Assembly: GCF_900104945.1 (NCBI RefSeq)
Contig: NZ_LT629736.1
Location: forward strand, 1,302,001 to 1,366,000
Direction of reading: 5' to 3'
Origin: Halopseudomonas xinjiangensis
GTDB taxonomy: Bacteria > Pseudomonadota > Gammaproteobacteria > Pseudomonadales > Pseudomonadaceae
Length of the DNA stretch: 64,000 nt
Made by a program: the position numbers and the translations under genes. This document shows, in pieces, positions 1-9,957 of this stretch. The notes under the pieces are model-generated. The model worked only from the letters and a program-made list of their open reading frames with translations, was not told the origin of the DNA and ran no database searches. Position 1 is the first letter of the stretch, and the number at the start of each line of letters is the position of its first letter.

Positions 1-42
1 GTCATGGTGCAGATGATCGAAGCGGTCAAGTCGCTGGGCTGA
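1..42 (+). CDS. C-terminal tail of an unidentified protein (5' partial)
   Basis: Frame 1 is open from the window edge to a TGA at 40-42 and encodes the tail VMVQMIEAVKSLG. A convincing intrinsic terminator follows about 45 bp later, which supports a real gene end here. Thirteen residues are too few to assign a family. Confidence 0.4.
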   Translation, partial: VMVQMIEAVKSLG

Positions 43-87
43 GCCCAGGGAGTTTAAGCCCAAGCTGATAGCTTCAAGCTGAAAGCA

Positions 88-118
88 AAGCCCCGGCAGC
101 GATGTCGGGGCTTTTTTT
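88..118 (+). terminator. Rho-independent terminator of the upstream gene
   Basis: An 8-bp perfect stem, AAGCCCCG at 88-95 and CGGGGCTT at 106-113, is followed by an uninterrupted T run to 118. It ends transcription of the gene whose tail enters the window at position 1. Confidence 0.85.
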
Positions 119-174
119 GTTTGCGATACGCAATCGCGCGTGAGCGGCTTGCGTAGTGCCACCGACCGCGACAA

Positions 175-200
175 TAAAAAAACCCGGCTTTCGCCGGGTT
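175..200 (-). terminator. Terminator of the aldehyde dehydrogenase gene
   Basis: AACCCGGC at 181-188 pairs with GCCGGGTT at 193-200 around a TTTC loop. On the minus strand the stem is followed by a T run (A run at 175-182 on the plus strand). It lies 30 bp past the dehydrogenase stop codon. Confidence 0.85.
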
Positions 201-229
201 TCTGCTTACCGCTTGAAGCTGCGAGGCGC

Positions 230-1663
230 TCAGCCTTTCGGTACGTAACCGAAGATAGACTTCATTTCCAGGAAGTCTTCAAAGCCATGGTGACCCCACT
301 CGCGGCCGTTGCCCGATTCCTTGTAACCGCCGAACGGTGCGCGGTTGTCCAGCGGCGCACCATTGAGGTGGACCATGCCGGTACGGATGCGACGAGCGAC
401 GTTACGCGCGCGGTCGATGTCTCCGGACGATACATAGCCTGACAGACCGTATTGGGTGTCGTTGGCAATGCGTACGGCATCATCTTCGTTCTCATAACCG
501 ATGATCGACAGAACCGGCCCGAAGATCTCTTCGCGGGCGACGGTCATTTCATTGGTGACATTGGCGAACACGGTCGGCTTGACGTAGTAGCCCTTGCTGA
601 CGCCTTCCGGACGACCGGGGCCGCCGGCGATGACCTTTGCGCCTTCTTCGATACCCTGAGTGATCAGGTCCTGAATCTTGGTCCACTGCGTCTTGGATGC
701 GACAGGGCCGATAACCGTATCTTCGGCATTCGGGTCGCCTGGCTTGACCTTGGCTGCGACAGCCTGGGCAATGGCAACGACTTCATCCATCCGGCTGTTA
801 GGCACGAGCATGCGGGTCGGCGCGTTGCACGACTGGCCGCTGTTGTTCATGCAGGACATGACGCCATGAGCGACCATCTTCTCGAAGTTGACATCGTCAA
901 GCAGGATGTTCGCTGATTTGCCTCCGAGCTCGAGCGCAACGCGCTTGATGGTCCCGGCACCATTCTGCATGACGTGACGACCGGCGTTGGTCGAGCCGGT
1001 GAAAGACATCATGTCGATGCCGCGATGGCCCGACATGGCCGCCCCAACGGTAGGACCGTCGCCATTCACCAGGTTGAAGACGCCAGCGGGTACCCCGGCT
1101 TCGTCCAGGATCTCGGCCAGCAGCAGCGCGGAGAGCGGGGCAACTTCCGAAGGCTTGAGCACCATTGTGCAACCGGTGGCGATCGCCGGTGCGACCTTGC
1201 AGGTGAGCTGGTTCATCGGCCAGTTCCAAGGCGTGATCAAACCACATACGCCGATCGGCTCCTTGACCACCAATGTGTTGCCGATCTGCTCTTCGAACTG
1301 GTAATCCTTGAGCACTTCCAGAGCGACGGCGAAGTGGCCCAGCCCGGATGGTGCCTGTGCCATCTTCGACAGCTTGGCCGGCGCGCCCATCTCCTGAGAG
1401 ATCGCCTCAGCCACGTCGCCCATGCGCTTCTGGAAGACGGAGATGATCTTCTCCAGCAGCGCGATGCGTTCTTCCCGGCTGGTCTGAGAATAGCTTTCGA
1501 ACGCCTTGCGCGCCGCAGAGACGGCGAGGTCGACATCTTCATGATTGCCCAGCGCGATAGTGGCTACCGCTTCTTCGGTAGCGGGGTTGACCACATCAAC
1601 GGTTCCCTGGCCTTTGGGTTCCACCCACTGGCCGTTGATGTAAAATTGTCTGTGATGGCTCAT
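230..1663 (-). CDS. NAD(P)+-dependent aldehyde dehydrogenase
   Basis: This 477-residue protein belongs to the aldehyde dehydrogenase superfamily, which oxidises aldehydes to carboxylic acids with NAD(P)+. The expected landmarks are in order: TPWNWP with the oxyanion-hole Asn147, FTGSTNAG for the cofactor, the general base Glu245 in LELGGKS, the catalytic Cys279 in SGQSC, and EIFGPV near the C-terminus. Length is normal. I chose the ATG at 1663 because a GGAG lies 9 nt upstream and the family alignment begins at HHRQFYINGQW; an upstream in-frame ATG would add 17 unconserved residues. The gene stands alone with its own terminator. The substrate cannot be read from the sequence. Confidence 0.9.
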   Translation of the reverse strand: MSHHRQFYINGQWVEPKGQGTVDVVNPATEEAVATIALGNHEDVDLAVSAARKAFESYSQTSREERIALLEKIISVFQKRMGDVAEAISQEMGAPAKLSKMAQAPSGLGHFAVALEVLKDYQFEEQIGNTLVVKEPIGVCGLITPWNWPMNQLTCKVAPAIATGCTMVLKPSEVAPLSALLLAEILDEAGVPAGVFNLVNGDGPTVGAAMSGHRGIDMMSFTGSTNAGRHVMQNGAGTIKRVALELGGKSANILLDDVNFEKMVAHGVMSCMNNSGQSCNAPTRMLVPNSRMDEVVAIAQAVAAKVKPGDPNAEDTVIGPVASKTQWTKIQDLITQGIEEGAKVIAGGPGRPEGVSKGYYVKPTVFANVTNEMTVAREEIFGPVLSIIGYENEDDAVRIANDTQYGLSGYVSSGDIDRARNVARRIRTGMVHLNGAPLDNRAPFGGYKESGNGREWGHHGFEDFLEMKSIFGYVPKG

Positions 1664-1832
1664 AGCTACTAGGCTCCTATCGTACCGTTCGAGTAATAGG
1701 CGAAACGATAGCACTCTCTACCGTTTTGTATCATCCGTTTTGTTTTCGATCAGCTTTGGTGATTCTGCTGCATCGCGTCGGCTTCAAGCTGGCCACCAGT
1801 AGCCTTATACTGTGTGCGTCATCACCGGCGTA

Positions 1833-1865
1833 ATAGTTGACTAAATTGCTTGGATATTGCATAGT
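1833..1865 (+). promoter_or_regulatory. iscR-suf promoter with IscR type 1-like operator
   Basis: A 25-bp imperfect palindrome spans 1833-1857, with left half ATAGTTGACT and right half GCTTGGATAT. This fits the type 1 IscR site (ATASYYGACT...) bound by [2Fe-2S]-IscR. The left half contains a TTGACT -35 box (1837-1842); 17 bp later is a CATAGT -10 box (1860-1865). Repressor binding would therefore cover the promoter, consistent with feedback control of iscR and the suf genes by cluster supply. The overlap is seen directly; the regulation is inferred from the E. coli and Pseudomonas paradigm. Confidence 0.72.
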
Positions 1866-1897
1866 TTCGGCCATGTAAACCGGCTCCGGGAGCATCT

Positions 1898-2383
1898 ATG
1901 CGTCTTACCACGAAGGGTCGCTACGCCGTCACGGCCATGCTGGACCTGGCTCTTCATCAGGAGCAGGGACCGATCACTCTGGCCGACATTTCCGCTCGCC
2001 AGGGCGTGTCCATTTCCTATCTCGAGCAGCTCTTCGCCAAGCTGCGTCGCGGCAAGCTGGTCCAGAGCGTCCGAGGCCCCGGTGGCGGGTATCGCCTTGC
2101 CGGTGGTGCGGATTCGATCAGCGTCGCGCAGATCGTCGAGGCGGTGAATGACTCGATGGATGCTACCCGTTGTTTAGGTAAGGGCGATTGCCAGCACGGC
2201 GAGGTGTGTCTGACCCATCACCTGTGGTCGGACCTGAGTAATCGTTTGCGAGAGTTTCTAAATGAAATCACGCTCGCCGAGCTGGTTTCCCGCGACGATA
2301 TCCAACGGGTGCGTACGCGCCAGGATAATCGTGGCTGCTCCAGTGCGCGGCAGGCTGTAGCCGAGCTGGAACGCATCATCTAA
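1898..2383 (+). CDS. iscR: Rrf2-family regulator IscR
   Basis: This 161-residue transcription factor senses Fe-S cluster status and controls cluster biogenesis genes. It opens with the Rrf2 winged helix-turn-helix ([18 protein letters not shown]), with [13 protein letters not shown] as recognition region. It carries the three cluster-ligating cysteines Cys92, Cys98 and Cys104 plus His107, at the same residue numbers as in E. coli IscR, so it should bind [2Fe-2S]. Start ATG has GGGAG six bases upstream. It is the first gene of the iscR-suf operon and lies just behind an IscR-like operator. Unlike the usual pseudomonad arrangement it precedes suf rather than isc genes. Confidence 0.95.
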   Translation: MRLTTKGRYAVTAMLDLALHQEQGPITLADISARQGVSISYLEQLFAKLRRGKLVQSVRGPGGGYRLAGGADSISVAQIVEAVNDSMDATRCLGKGDCQHGEVCLTHHLWSDLSNRLREFLNEITLAELVSRDDIQRVRTRQDNRGCSSARQAVAELERII

Positions 2384-2491
2384 ACGGCCCCAGAGCCGTC
2401 CGAATCGTGCGGTGACCCAGGGAGGTCGCCGCTAGCCTGAGACACATCGCGGGATGTCGGGAATGACATGACCGCAGAAAGAGGTGATACC

Positions 2492-3928
<1,437 letters not shown>

Positions 3929-3980
3929 GTAAGCCCCCCTTTTGGCGATCCATTTGAATACACAGTATCAGGCGTAAATT

Positions 3981-4730
3981 ATGTTATCTATCAAAGGTTT
4001 GTGCGCGAAAGTTGAAGAGAAGGATATCCTCAAGGGGCTGAGCCTGGAGATCAAGCCGGGCGAGGTGCATGCCATCATGGGGCCGAACGGCTCGGGCAAG
4101 AGCACCCTCGGCAACATCCTCTCGGGTCGCCCCGGATACGAGGCCACCGCCGGTAGCGTAACGTTCAACGAGCATGACCTGCTTGAGATGGATACCGAAG
4201 AGCGCGCCCGCGAGGGTCTTTTCCTGGCGTTCCAGTATCCGGTGGAGATCCCCGGTGTCAGCAACATGGAATTTCTCAAGGCGTCGGTAGACGCAAAGCG
4301 CAAGCATAAGGGCCTGCCGGAGCTGTCGTCGGTCGACTTCATGAAGCTTGCGCGTGAAACCAGCAAACGCGTGAATCTCGATGCGAGCTTCCTCAAGCGT
4401 GGCGTCAACGAAGGTTTCTCCGGCGGCGAGAAGAAGCGCAATGAGATCATGCAGATGATGCTGCTCGAGCCGCAGCTGTGCATTCTCGACGAGACCGATT
4501 CGGGCCTCGATATCGACGCGCTGCAAGTCGTCGCGGACGGTGTCAATGCGATGCGTGACGGCCAGCGTAGCTTCATCGTCGTGACACACTATCAGCGCCT
4601 GCTGGACTACATCATTCCAGATTACGTCCATGTGCTGGCGGGCGGTCGAATCGTCAAGTCCGGGGACAAGAGCCTGGCTCTGGAACTCGAAGCCAAGGGC
4701 TATGGCTGGATCGAAAACGAGGTAGCCTGA
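3981..4730 (+). CDS. sufC: SufC, ABC-type ATPase of the SUF complex
   Basis: SufC hydrolyses ATP to drive conformational change in SufBC2D during cluster assembly; it is a soluble ABC ATPase, not a transporter subunit. Within 249 residues there is a Walker A motif GPNGSGKST (Lys40), an ABC signature SGGEKKRNEIMQ and Walker B LCILDETDSGLD, followed by the H-loop VVTHYQRLL. Length is typical (about 248). The ribosome site is weak, so translation may depend on ribosomes finishing sufB. sufD begins three bases after the stop. Confidence 0.96.
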   Translation: MLSIKGLCAKVEEKDILKGLSLEIKPGEVHAIMGPNGSGKSTLGNILSGRPGYEATAGSVTFNEHDLLEMDTEERAREGLFLAFQYPVEIPGVSNMEFLKASVDAKRKHKGLPELSSVDFMKLARETSKRVNLDASFLKRGVNEGFSGGEKKRNEIMQMMLLEPQLCILDETDSGLDIDALQVVADGVNAMRDGQRSFIVVTHYQRLLDYIIPDYVHVLAGGRIVKSGDKSLALELEAKGYGWIENEVA

Positions 4731-4733
4731 CGC

Positions 4734-6041
4734 ATGAGTGACTTCAAACAGAGTGCCTTGCAGCTGGCTGCTCAACAGACCAGCCCCGACTGGCTCGCCG
4801 AGGTGCGCCAGTTGGGTGCTTCGCGCTGGTCGGCCGCCAAATGGCCGGGTCGCAAGACCGAGGCGTGGAAGTACACCTCGCTCGCCCCGCTGCAGAATGA
4901 CAATCCGGTTCGCTGGGCCGCTGCCATCGACTCGGCTTGGCAAAGTGAAATCGAGACCCTGCACCTCGATTGCACTCGGCTGGTCTTCGTCAACGGACAG
5001 TTTTCGCCTGCCGACTCCAGCCCGTTGCCCGCCGAGGTCGTGCGCTTCGCTGATGCCGATGCGGCCCAGCAGGACCTGATCCGTCAGCACCTCGGCTCCG
5101 TCGTCGATACCGAGCGCCACCTGTTTGCCGCGCTGAGCAATGCCTGGGCGGCAGACGGCGTGCTGGTACATATACCGCGCAATGCCAGACTGACCAAGCC
5201 GGTATACGTGCTGAATGTCTCGATACCTGAGGAGCAGCCTGCTGCCAGCAACCAGCGTCTGCTGGTCGTGGCGGAAGAGGGTGCGCAGGCCGAGGTGATC
5301 GAGCATTACGTATCGAGCAGTCGTCAGCAGAACGGTTTCGTGAACAGCCTGACCGAGGTCGTTGTCGGCGCCAATGCGCAGGTACAGCACTATCGCTTGA
5401 ACCTTGAGCAGGAAGATCTCCTGCACGTGGGTGGAGTGCATGTGGTATTGCAGCGCGACGCACGCTTTCATGGCTTTACCATTGCTCAAGGCAGCCGGTT
5501 GAAGCGCATCGACTATCACGTTTATCACCGCGGGCAAGGTGCGCATCTCGACCTGAATGGTATCTACCTGCCGCGTAACCGCCAGCTGATCGACTATCAC
5601 ACGACCGTCGAGCACTGTGTGCCCTGTTGTACGACGAACGAAGTGTTCCGCGGCATCGTCGGTGATTCCTCCCGCGCGGTGTTCAACGGCCGGATCCACA
5701 TCCATCCCCAGGCGCAGAAGACGTTGGCCGAGCTGAGTAACCGGAACCTGCTCACCTCTCGCACCGCCGAGATCGATACCAAGCCCGAGCTGGAAATTTA
5801 CGCCGACGACGTACGCTGCGCGCACGGGGCGACGATCAGCCAGCTCGACGAAACGTCACTGTTCTATCTGATGAGTCGCGGCGTAACGCGCGCCGACGCG
5901 GTGACCATGCTCAGCTTCGGTTTCATCAATGAGGTGATCAATCAGGCGCCCGAGGCGGCGGTCCGCGATTATCTTCGCCCGCGTCTGACGGCGCTGTTCG
6001 GCGAAGGCAACGAGCAGGTGGGGCATCTTGCCTATGAGTGA
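4734..6041 (+). CDS. sufD: SufD, scaffold subunit of the SufBC2D complex
   Basis: SufD is the SufB paralogue that pairs with it and is needed for iron entry into the complex. The 435-residue protein shows the SufB/SufD C-terminal core. The histidine in RCAHGATISQ matches E. coli His360, implicated at the SufB-SufD assembly site, and LSFGFINEVI closes the domain. Start ATG is three bases after the sufC stop, with GAGGT of the sufC end serving as ribosome site. The 3' end overlaps sufS by 8 bp, indicating translational coupling. Confidence 0.95.
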   Translation: MSDFKQSALQLAAQQTSPDWLAEVRQLGASRWSAAKWPGRKTEAWKYTSLAPLQNDNPVRWAAAIDSAWQSEIETLHLDCTRLVFVNGQFSPADSSPLPAEVVRFADADAAQQDLIRQHLGSVVDTERHLFAALSNAWAADGVLVHIPRNARLTKPVYVLNVSIPEEQPAASNQRLLVVAEEGAQAEVIEHYVSSSRQQNGFVNSLTEVVVGANAQVQHYRLNLEQEDLLHVGGVHVVLQRDARFHGFTIAQGSRLKRIDYHVYHRGQGAHLDLNGIYLPRNRQLIDYHTTVEHCVPCCTTNEVFRGIVGDSSRAVFNGRIHIHPQAQKTLAELSNRNLLTSRTAEIDTKPELEIYADDVRCAHGATISQLDETSLFYLMSRGVTRADAVTMLSFGFINEVINQAPEAAVRDYLRPRLTALFGEGNEQVGHLAYE

Positions 6042-7278
6042 GGCAATGAACCGGCCCGTGTCGTTCGACGCCGATCAGGTGCGGCGTGACTTTCCGATCC
6101 TGCATCAGGACGTCAACGGTCATCCTCTGGTCTACCTGGATAACGCAGCGACGACCCAGAAGCCGGAGGCGGTGATTCAGGCCATCGTTGATTATTACCG
6201 CAACGACAACAGTAACGTGCACCGCGGTGCGCATACCTTGGCGGACCGCGCGACGGAAAAGTTTGAGTCGGCCCGTGCCAAGGTGGCGACGCTGATCAAC
6301 GCTGCGGAGCCGCGACAGGTCATCTGGACGCGAGGAACCTCCGAGTCGATCAATCTGGTGGCGTCGAGCTGGGGTCGCAGTCAGCTGAAAGCGGGTGACC
6401 GCATCCTGGTGTCGGCTATGGAGCATCACTCGAACATCGTTCCCTGGCAGATGGTGGCAGCGGAGAAGGGCGCGACAGTCGAAGCGATTCCGGTCGACGA
6501 CTCCGGCACACTGGATCTGGACGCGTTATGCTCGATGCTCGATGATCGTGTGCGCATGGTCGCCTGCGGTCATGTGTCGAACGCTCTGGGTACGATCAAT
6601 CCGGTCGAGGACATCGTTCGGCTAGCACATTCGGTTGGCGCGCTGTGCCTGATCGACGGTGCCCAGGCGATCAGCCACTGGGCGGTGGATGTACAGGCGC
6701 TGGATTGCGACTTTTATGTTTTCTCTGCGCACAAGATGTTCGGTCCTACCGGGCTCGGAGTGCTCTACGGCAAGGTCGAAATCCTCGATGCGATGCCACC
6801 TTATCAGGGCGGTGGCGAGATGATCGAAACGGTAAGTTTCGAAGGGACCACGTACAACCAACTGCCGTATAAGTTCGAGGCGGGGACCCCGGATATCGCT
6901 GGCGTAATCGGTTTCGGTGCGGCCGTTGATTATCTGCAGGCCATCGATCGCGACGCAGCGGCGCGGCACGAGCAGGATCTGCTCGAGTATGCTGAACAGC
7001 GTGCGCGCGAAACGCCCGGCATCAAACTGATCGGCACCGCGGCGCGAAAGACCAGTGTCATGAGCTTTTTGCTTGAGGGCACGCATCCGCACGATGTGGG
7101 GATGCTGCTTGATCAGCAGGGCGTGGCCGTACGCACCGGGAATCACTGTGCCCAGCCGATCATGGACCAGTTCTGCATCCCGGGTACCGTGCGGGCGAGC
7201 TTCAGTTTTTACAACACCCGGGCTGACGTCGATCGCCTCTTCGAAGCGCTCGACAAGGCCCGGCAGTTTCTCCTATAG
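6034..7278 (+). CDS. sufS: SufS, group II cysteine desulfurase
   Basis: SufS is a PLP enzyme that takes sulfur from cysteine and passes the persulfide to SufE. The 414-residue protein has the PLP-binding lysine in FSAHKMFGPTG (Lys234), the upstream His-Ser pair of MEHHSN, and the active-site cysteine in the short-loop context RTGNHC (Cys372), which identifies a SufS-type rather than IscS-type desulfurase. The start ATG at 6034 overlaps the sufD stop (ATGAGTGA) and has GGTGGGG about 10 bases upstream. ATG 6046 (four residues shorter) and TTG 6028 are alternatives. SufE lies four genes away in the same operon. Confidence 0.95.
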   Translation: MSEAMNRPVSFDADQVRRDFPILHQDVNGHPLVYLDNAATTQKPEAVIQAIVDYYRNDNSNVHRGAHTLADRATEKFESARAKVATLINAAEPRQVIWTRGTSESINLVASSWGRSQLKAGDRILVSAMEHHSNIVPWQMVAAEKGATVEAIPVDDSGTLDLDALCSMLDDRVRMVACGHVSNALGTINPVEDIVRLAHSVGALCLIDGAQAISHWAVDVQALDCDFYVFSAHKMFGPTGLGVLYGKVEILDAMPPYQGGGEMIETVSFEGTTYNQLPYKFEAGTPDIAGVIGFGAAVDYLQAIDRDAAARHEQDLLEYAEQRARETPGIKLIGTAARKTSVMSFLLEGTHPHDVGMLLDQQGVAVRTGNHCAQPIMDQFCIPGTVRASFSFYNTRADVDRLFEALDKARQFLL

Positions 7279-7288
7279 GAGTCGAAGC

Positions 7289-7660
7289 ATGAGCGTAGAA
7301 TCGTTTGATCCGCACGCGGCAGCCGTAGGCAGCCCGGCGGTGACCGTCACGCCAGCGGCTTTGGCGCACTTTCGCCGCCAACTGGCCAGCCATAGCGGTC
7401 AATCCGTCCGTTTGAGCATCAAGAAAAGCGGTTGCACAGGATTCATGTACGTCATCGACCTGGTTGAGCAAGGCGCGGCGGACGACGTGCAGTACCAGCT
7501 GGATGACGTTGTCGAGCTGCGGGTGGCGCGCGATGCGCTGCCCGTCGTCAGCGGTACGGAGATTGATCTGGTCAAGGAAGGTATCAATCGGCAGATCAAA
7601 TTTCACAATCCGAACGTCAAGGATGAATGCGGCTGCGGCGAAAGCTTCAGTGTCAGCTAA
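7289..7660 (+). CDS. sufA: SufA-like A-type Fe-S carrier
   Basis: A-type carriers accept clusters from the SUF scaffold and deliver them to apo-proteins. This 123-residue protein has the three signature cysteines: Cys49 in KSGCTGF and Cys114/Cys116 in the C-terminal ECGCGESF. It starts 10 bases after sufS with a good ribosome site (TAGGAG). By operon position it is SufA; by sequence alone it could equally be an IscA/ErpA relative. Confidence 0.92.
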   Translation: MSVESFDPHAAAVGSPAVTVTPAALAHFRRQLASHSGQSVRLSIKKSGCTGFMYVIDLVEQGAADDVQYQLDDVVELRVARDALPVVSGTEIDLVKEGINRQIKFHNPNVKDECGCGESFSVS

Positions 7661-7735
7661 CGCCGAAGTCATCTTCCATACAGCTATCCGGACAGACTGC
7701 TCGGGTCTGCCGGCGAAAAGGAGCTAGGTCCCGAG

Positions 7736-8269
7736 ATGGAAAGACGCATGGTAGTGGCGCAGGCAGATTGTCCTGCGCGCCGCGTTCCGGATGGTACGCC
7801 CCTGACTATTCCCAAGGACACTTTCGTCACCATCACACAGGCGCTCGGTGGCAACTACACCGTGACCTATCATGGCCAGATGGTTCGAGTGGACGGGACG
7901 GACGCTGCAAGCCTGGGCCTTGAGCCGGAGCTGTTGAGTTTTCCGCCAGCCGAAGACAATCAGATCCGCGAAGAGCAGGTCTGGGAGGCATTGGGCACCG
8001 TCTACGATCCCGAAATCCCGGTCGATCTGGTCAATCTGGGTTTGATCTACAACGTGACAATCGACCAACAGGCCAAGCGGGTAGACATCAAAATGACCCT
8101 GACAGCGCCAGCCTGCGGGATGGGTCCGGTTCTGGTAGGCGACGTCGAGTATCGAGTCAAACGTGTTCCGAACGTCGAGAAGGTGGACGTCGACCTCGTC
8201 TTCGATCCGCCCTGGAGCCGTGAGATGATGAGCGAAGAGGCTCAGCTCGAAACCGGAATGTTTTTCTGA
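7736..8269 (+). CDS. sufT: SufT, MIP18/DUF59-type Fe-S assembly factor
   Basis: SufT is an auxiliary maturation factor of SUF operons. This 177-residue protein has the characteristic N-terminal SufT extension (TITQALGGNYTVTYHGQM) followed by a MIP18/DUF59 domain from about residue 80: VYDPEIPVDLVNLGLIYNV, the cysteine-containing TLTAPACGMGP, and FDPPWSREMMSEEA at the end. The ATG at 7736 has GGAG about 13 bases upstream; ATG 7748 is an alternative, four residues shorter. The 75-bp gap after sufA is the largest in the second half of the operon; I see no terminator in it. Confidence 0.9.
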   Translation: MERRMVVAQADCPARRVPDGTPLTIPKDTFVTITQALGGNYTVTYHGQMVRVDGTDAASLGLEPELLSFPPAEDNQIREEQVWEALGTVYDPEIPVDLVNLGLIYNVTIDQQAKRVDIKMTLTAPACGMGPVLVGDVEYRVKRVPNVEKVDVDLVFDPPWSREMMSEEAQLETGMFF

Positions 8270-8278
8270 GAGGTTTGC

Positions 8279-8701
8279 ATGAGCCAGTTCGGCACTGACA
8301 TCACCAGCGAAGACATCATCGACTCGCTGTCTTTTTTCGATACCTGGGAAGATCGTTACAAATACATTATCGATCTCGGCCGGGAGCTGCCTCCGCTGGA
8401 CGACAGTCAGCGCACCGACGTGAATATCGTTCGCGGCTGCCAGAGCCAGGTGTGGCTGGTCAGCAGGCGAGAGGGCGATCGGCTGTACTTCGATGCGGAT
8501 AGCGACGCGTTTATTGTCAAAGGTCTGCTCGCAGTCGTGCTGGCTGCGTACAATGGCAAAACGCCCGAACAGATTTTGAGTTTCGACATCGATGCATACT
8601 TCGAGCAGCTCAATCTGATGAAGCATCTCAGCGTGACCCGAGGGAATGGGCTGCGGGCGATGGTCAAACGGATTCAGGATACGGCGGCCGCCGCATCCTG
8701 A
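8279..8701 (+). CDS. sufE: SufE, sulfur acceptor for SufS
   Basis: SufE takes the persulfide from SufS, activates it and relays sulfur to SufB. The 140-residue protein contains the conserved acceptor cysteine in VRGCQSQVW (Cys54) and the usual helical N-terminus FFDTWEDRYKYIIDLG. It starts nine bases after sufT with GAGG upstream and is the last gene of the operon. No clear intrinsic terminator follows before the next gene. Confidence 0.94.
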   Translation: MSQFGTDITSEDIIDSLSFFDTWEDRYKYIIDLGRELPPLDDSQRTDVNIVRGCQSQVWLVSRREGDRLYFDADSDAFIVKGLLAVVLAAYNGKTPEQILSFDIDAYFEQLNLMKHLSVTRGNGLRAMVKRIQDTAAAAS

Positions 8702-8811
8702 GGCGGGACAAAAACCTTTTCTGTCATGTCGATCGTTTCTGTCTCGTATTGAGCCTCTCTCTGATGGCAATAAGATATTGCCTGTAGCTTGAATTGCCGC
8801 TAAAGTCGCTT

Positions 8812-8857
8812 GGGGTCGCCCTGTCGGGTCCCCATTCACAACAATAGTGGCGACCCC
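8812..8857 (+). repeat. Perfect 9-bp inverted repeat abutting a start codon
   Basis: GGGGTCGCC at 8812-8820 and GGCGACCCC at 8849-8857 are exact reverse complements separated by 28 bp. The right arm ends immediately before the ATG of the diguanylate cyclase at 8858 and occupies the position of its ribosome-binding site, where no clear Shine-Dalgarno is visible. If folded in mRNA it would occlude initiation; as DNA it could be an operator. Confidence 0.5.
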
Positions 8858-9916
8858 ATGCACAACGCCTGGAAGCGGCTGAATAACGATTTCCAGCTGT
8901 CAATCATCACCATGGTAGGCATCTGCTCGGTTGGCGGAATAACGCCGTACGCGGTCTACCGCCTGTTTGAAAGCAACTGGCTGGTCAGCCTGATCGACGC
9001 CTTCCTGGTACTGAATACCGTTATTGCAGTGCTTTACGCCTGGCGCACCGGCGATACCAGACGTCCGGGCCAGTACCTCGCGCTGGTTTACTCCATCGGC
9101 ACCATCGTTATCGTCACCAAGCTCGGTATCAACGGCCTGTTCTGGGTCTATGTGCTCATCCTCTTCAACTTCTTCGTCGTGCCGCCGCTCCAAAGCGTGA
9201 TCGCCACCCTGTCCATGCTGACGGTGCTGTGTCTTTACGGCTTGCTGAACCCGGGCACCTTGTTCGCTGATGACTTCCAGATGACCTCGTTCATGGTGAC
9301 CAGCCTGCTCGCCAGTCTGTTCGCCTTTGTATTTGCCTATCGCGGCCGGGAGCAGCGTCAGAAACTTAGCGAATTGGCCACGATCGATCCGCTCACTGGA
9401 GTTGGGAATCGACGCACAATGGATACGGAGCTGGAAATAGCCTTCAACGAGCACACGCGCTACCAGGTCGGTTTTGGCCTGCTGATTCTCGATCTGGACC
9501 ATTTCAAACTGGTCAATGACCGTTACGGGCATCGTGCCGGCGATGAGGTGCTTGTCGACTTCGTGGACATCGTGCGGTCTGCCTGCAGGCAATCTGACAG
9601 GTTGTTCAGATTGGGCGGCGAAGAGTTCGTTTTGCTGGTACCGCAGATCGACGAGCGGGGTATGGTGCGGCTTGCCAACAACATCCTCGCAGATATCCGC
9701 CGATTGCTAAGCGGCCCCGGCGGGCCTGTCACAGTATCGATTGGCGGAGCCTTGTTGGCCGATCATTCGGGTATCGAAACCTGGCTGCACGAAGCGGACG
9801 AACGCCTTTACCAGGCCAAGAAGAACGGCCGTGATCAGGCCATCATTCGTTCAGAGGGATCAAACTCGTCCGGGCTGGTGTCGAATTCAGCATCGGATGT
9901 CGCCATTCAAGGCTAA
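8858..9916 (+). CDS. Membrane-bound diguanylate cyclase (GGDEF)
   Basis: The protein makes cyclic di-GMP from two GTP. Its 352 residues comprise about five or six hydrophobic segments over residues 10-162 and a C-terminal GGDEF domain starting at DPLTGVGNRR (about 177). The active-site signature is GGEEF (253-257), a functional variant. An RxxD inhibitory site (Arg244-Asp247) lies the standard five residues upstream, so product feedback is expected. Start at 8858 is chosen because the hydrophobic N-terminus begins there. It is monocistronic or loosely linked to the next gene (41 bp). The membrane part is not a sensor domain I recognise with certainty. Confidence 0.9.
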   Translation: MHNAWKRLNNDFQLSIITMVGICSVGGITPYAVYRLFESNWLVSLIDAFLVLNTVIAVLYAWRTGDTRRPGQYLALVYSIGTIVIVTKLGINGLFWVYVLILFNFFVVPPLQSVIATLSMLTVLCLYGLLNPGTLFADDFQMTSFMVTSLLASLFAFVFAYRGREQRQKLSELATIDPLTGVGNRRTMDTELEIAFNEHTRYQVGFGLLILDLDHFKLVNDRYGHRAGDEVLVDFVDIVRSACRQSDRLFRLGGEEFVLLVPQIDERGMVRLANNILADIRRLLSGPGGPVTVSIGGALLADHSGIETWLHEADERLYQAKKNGRDQAIIRSEGSNSSGLVSNSASDVAIQG

Positions 9917-9957
9917 CTCTGGCCTCTGGCCCGTCGCGCTTCCCGGAGGGAATACCC

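Noticed and set aside
3984-5825. 613-codon minus-strand open frame across sufC and sufD
   Set aside because: It is antisense to two unmistakable genes, encodes no recognisable motifs and is explained by codon bias of GC-rich DNA.
7724-8863. 379-codon minus-strand open frame across sufT and sufE
   Set aside because: It is antisense to two conserved genes and encodes no recognisable domain.
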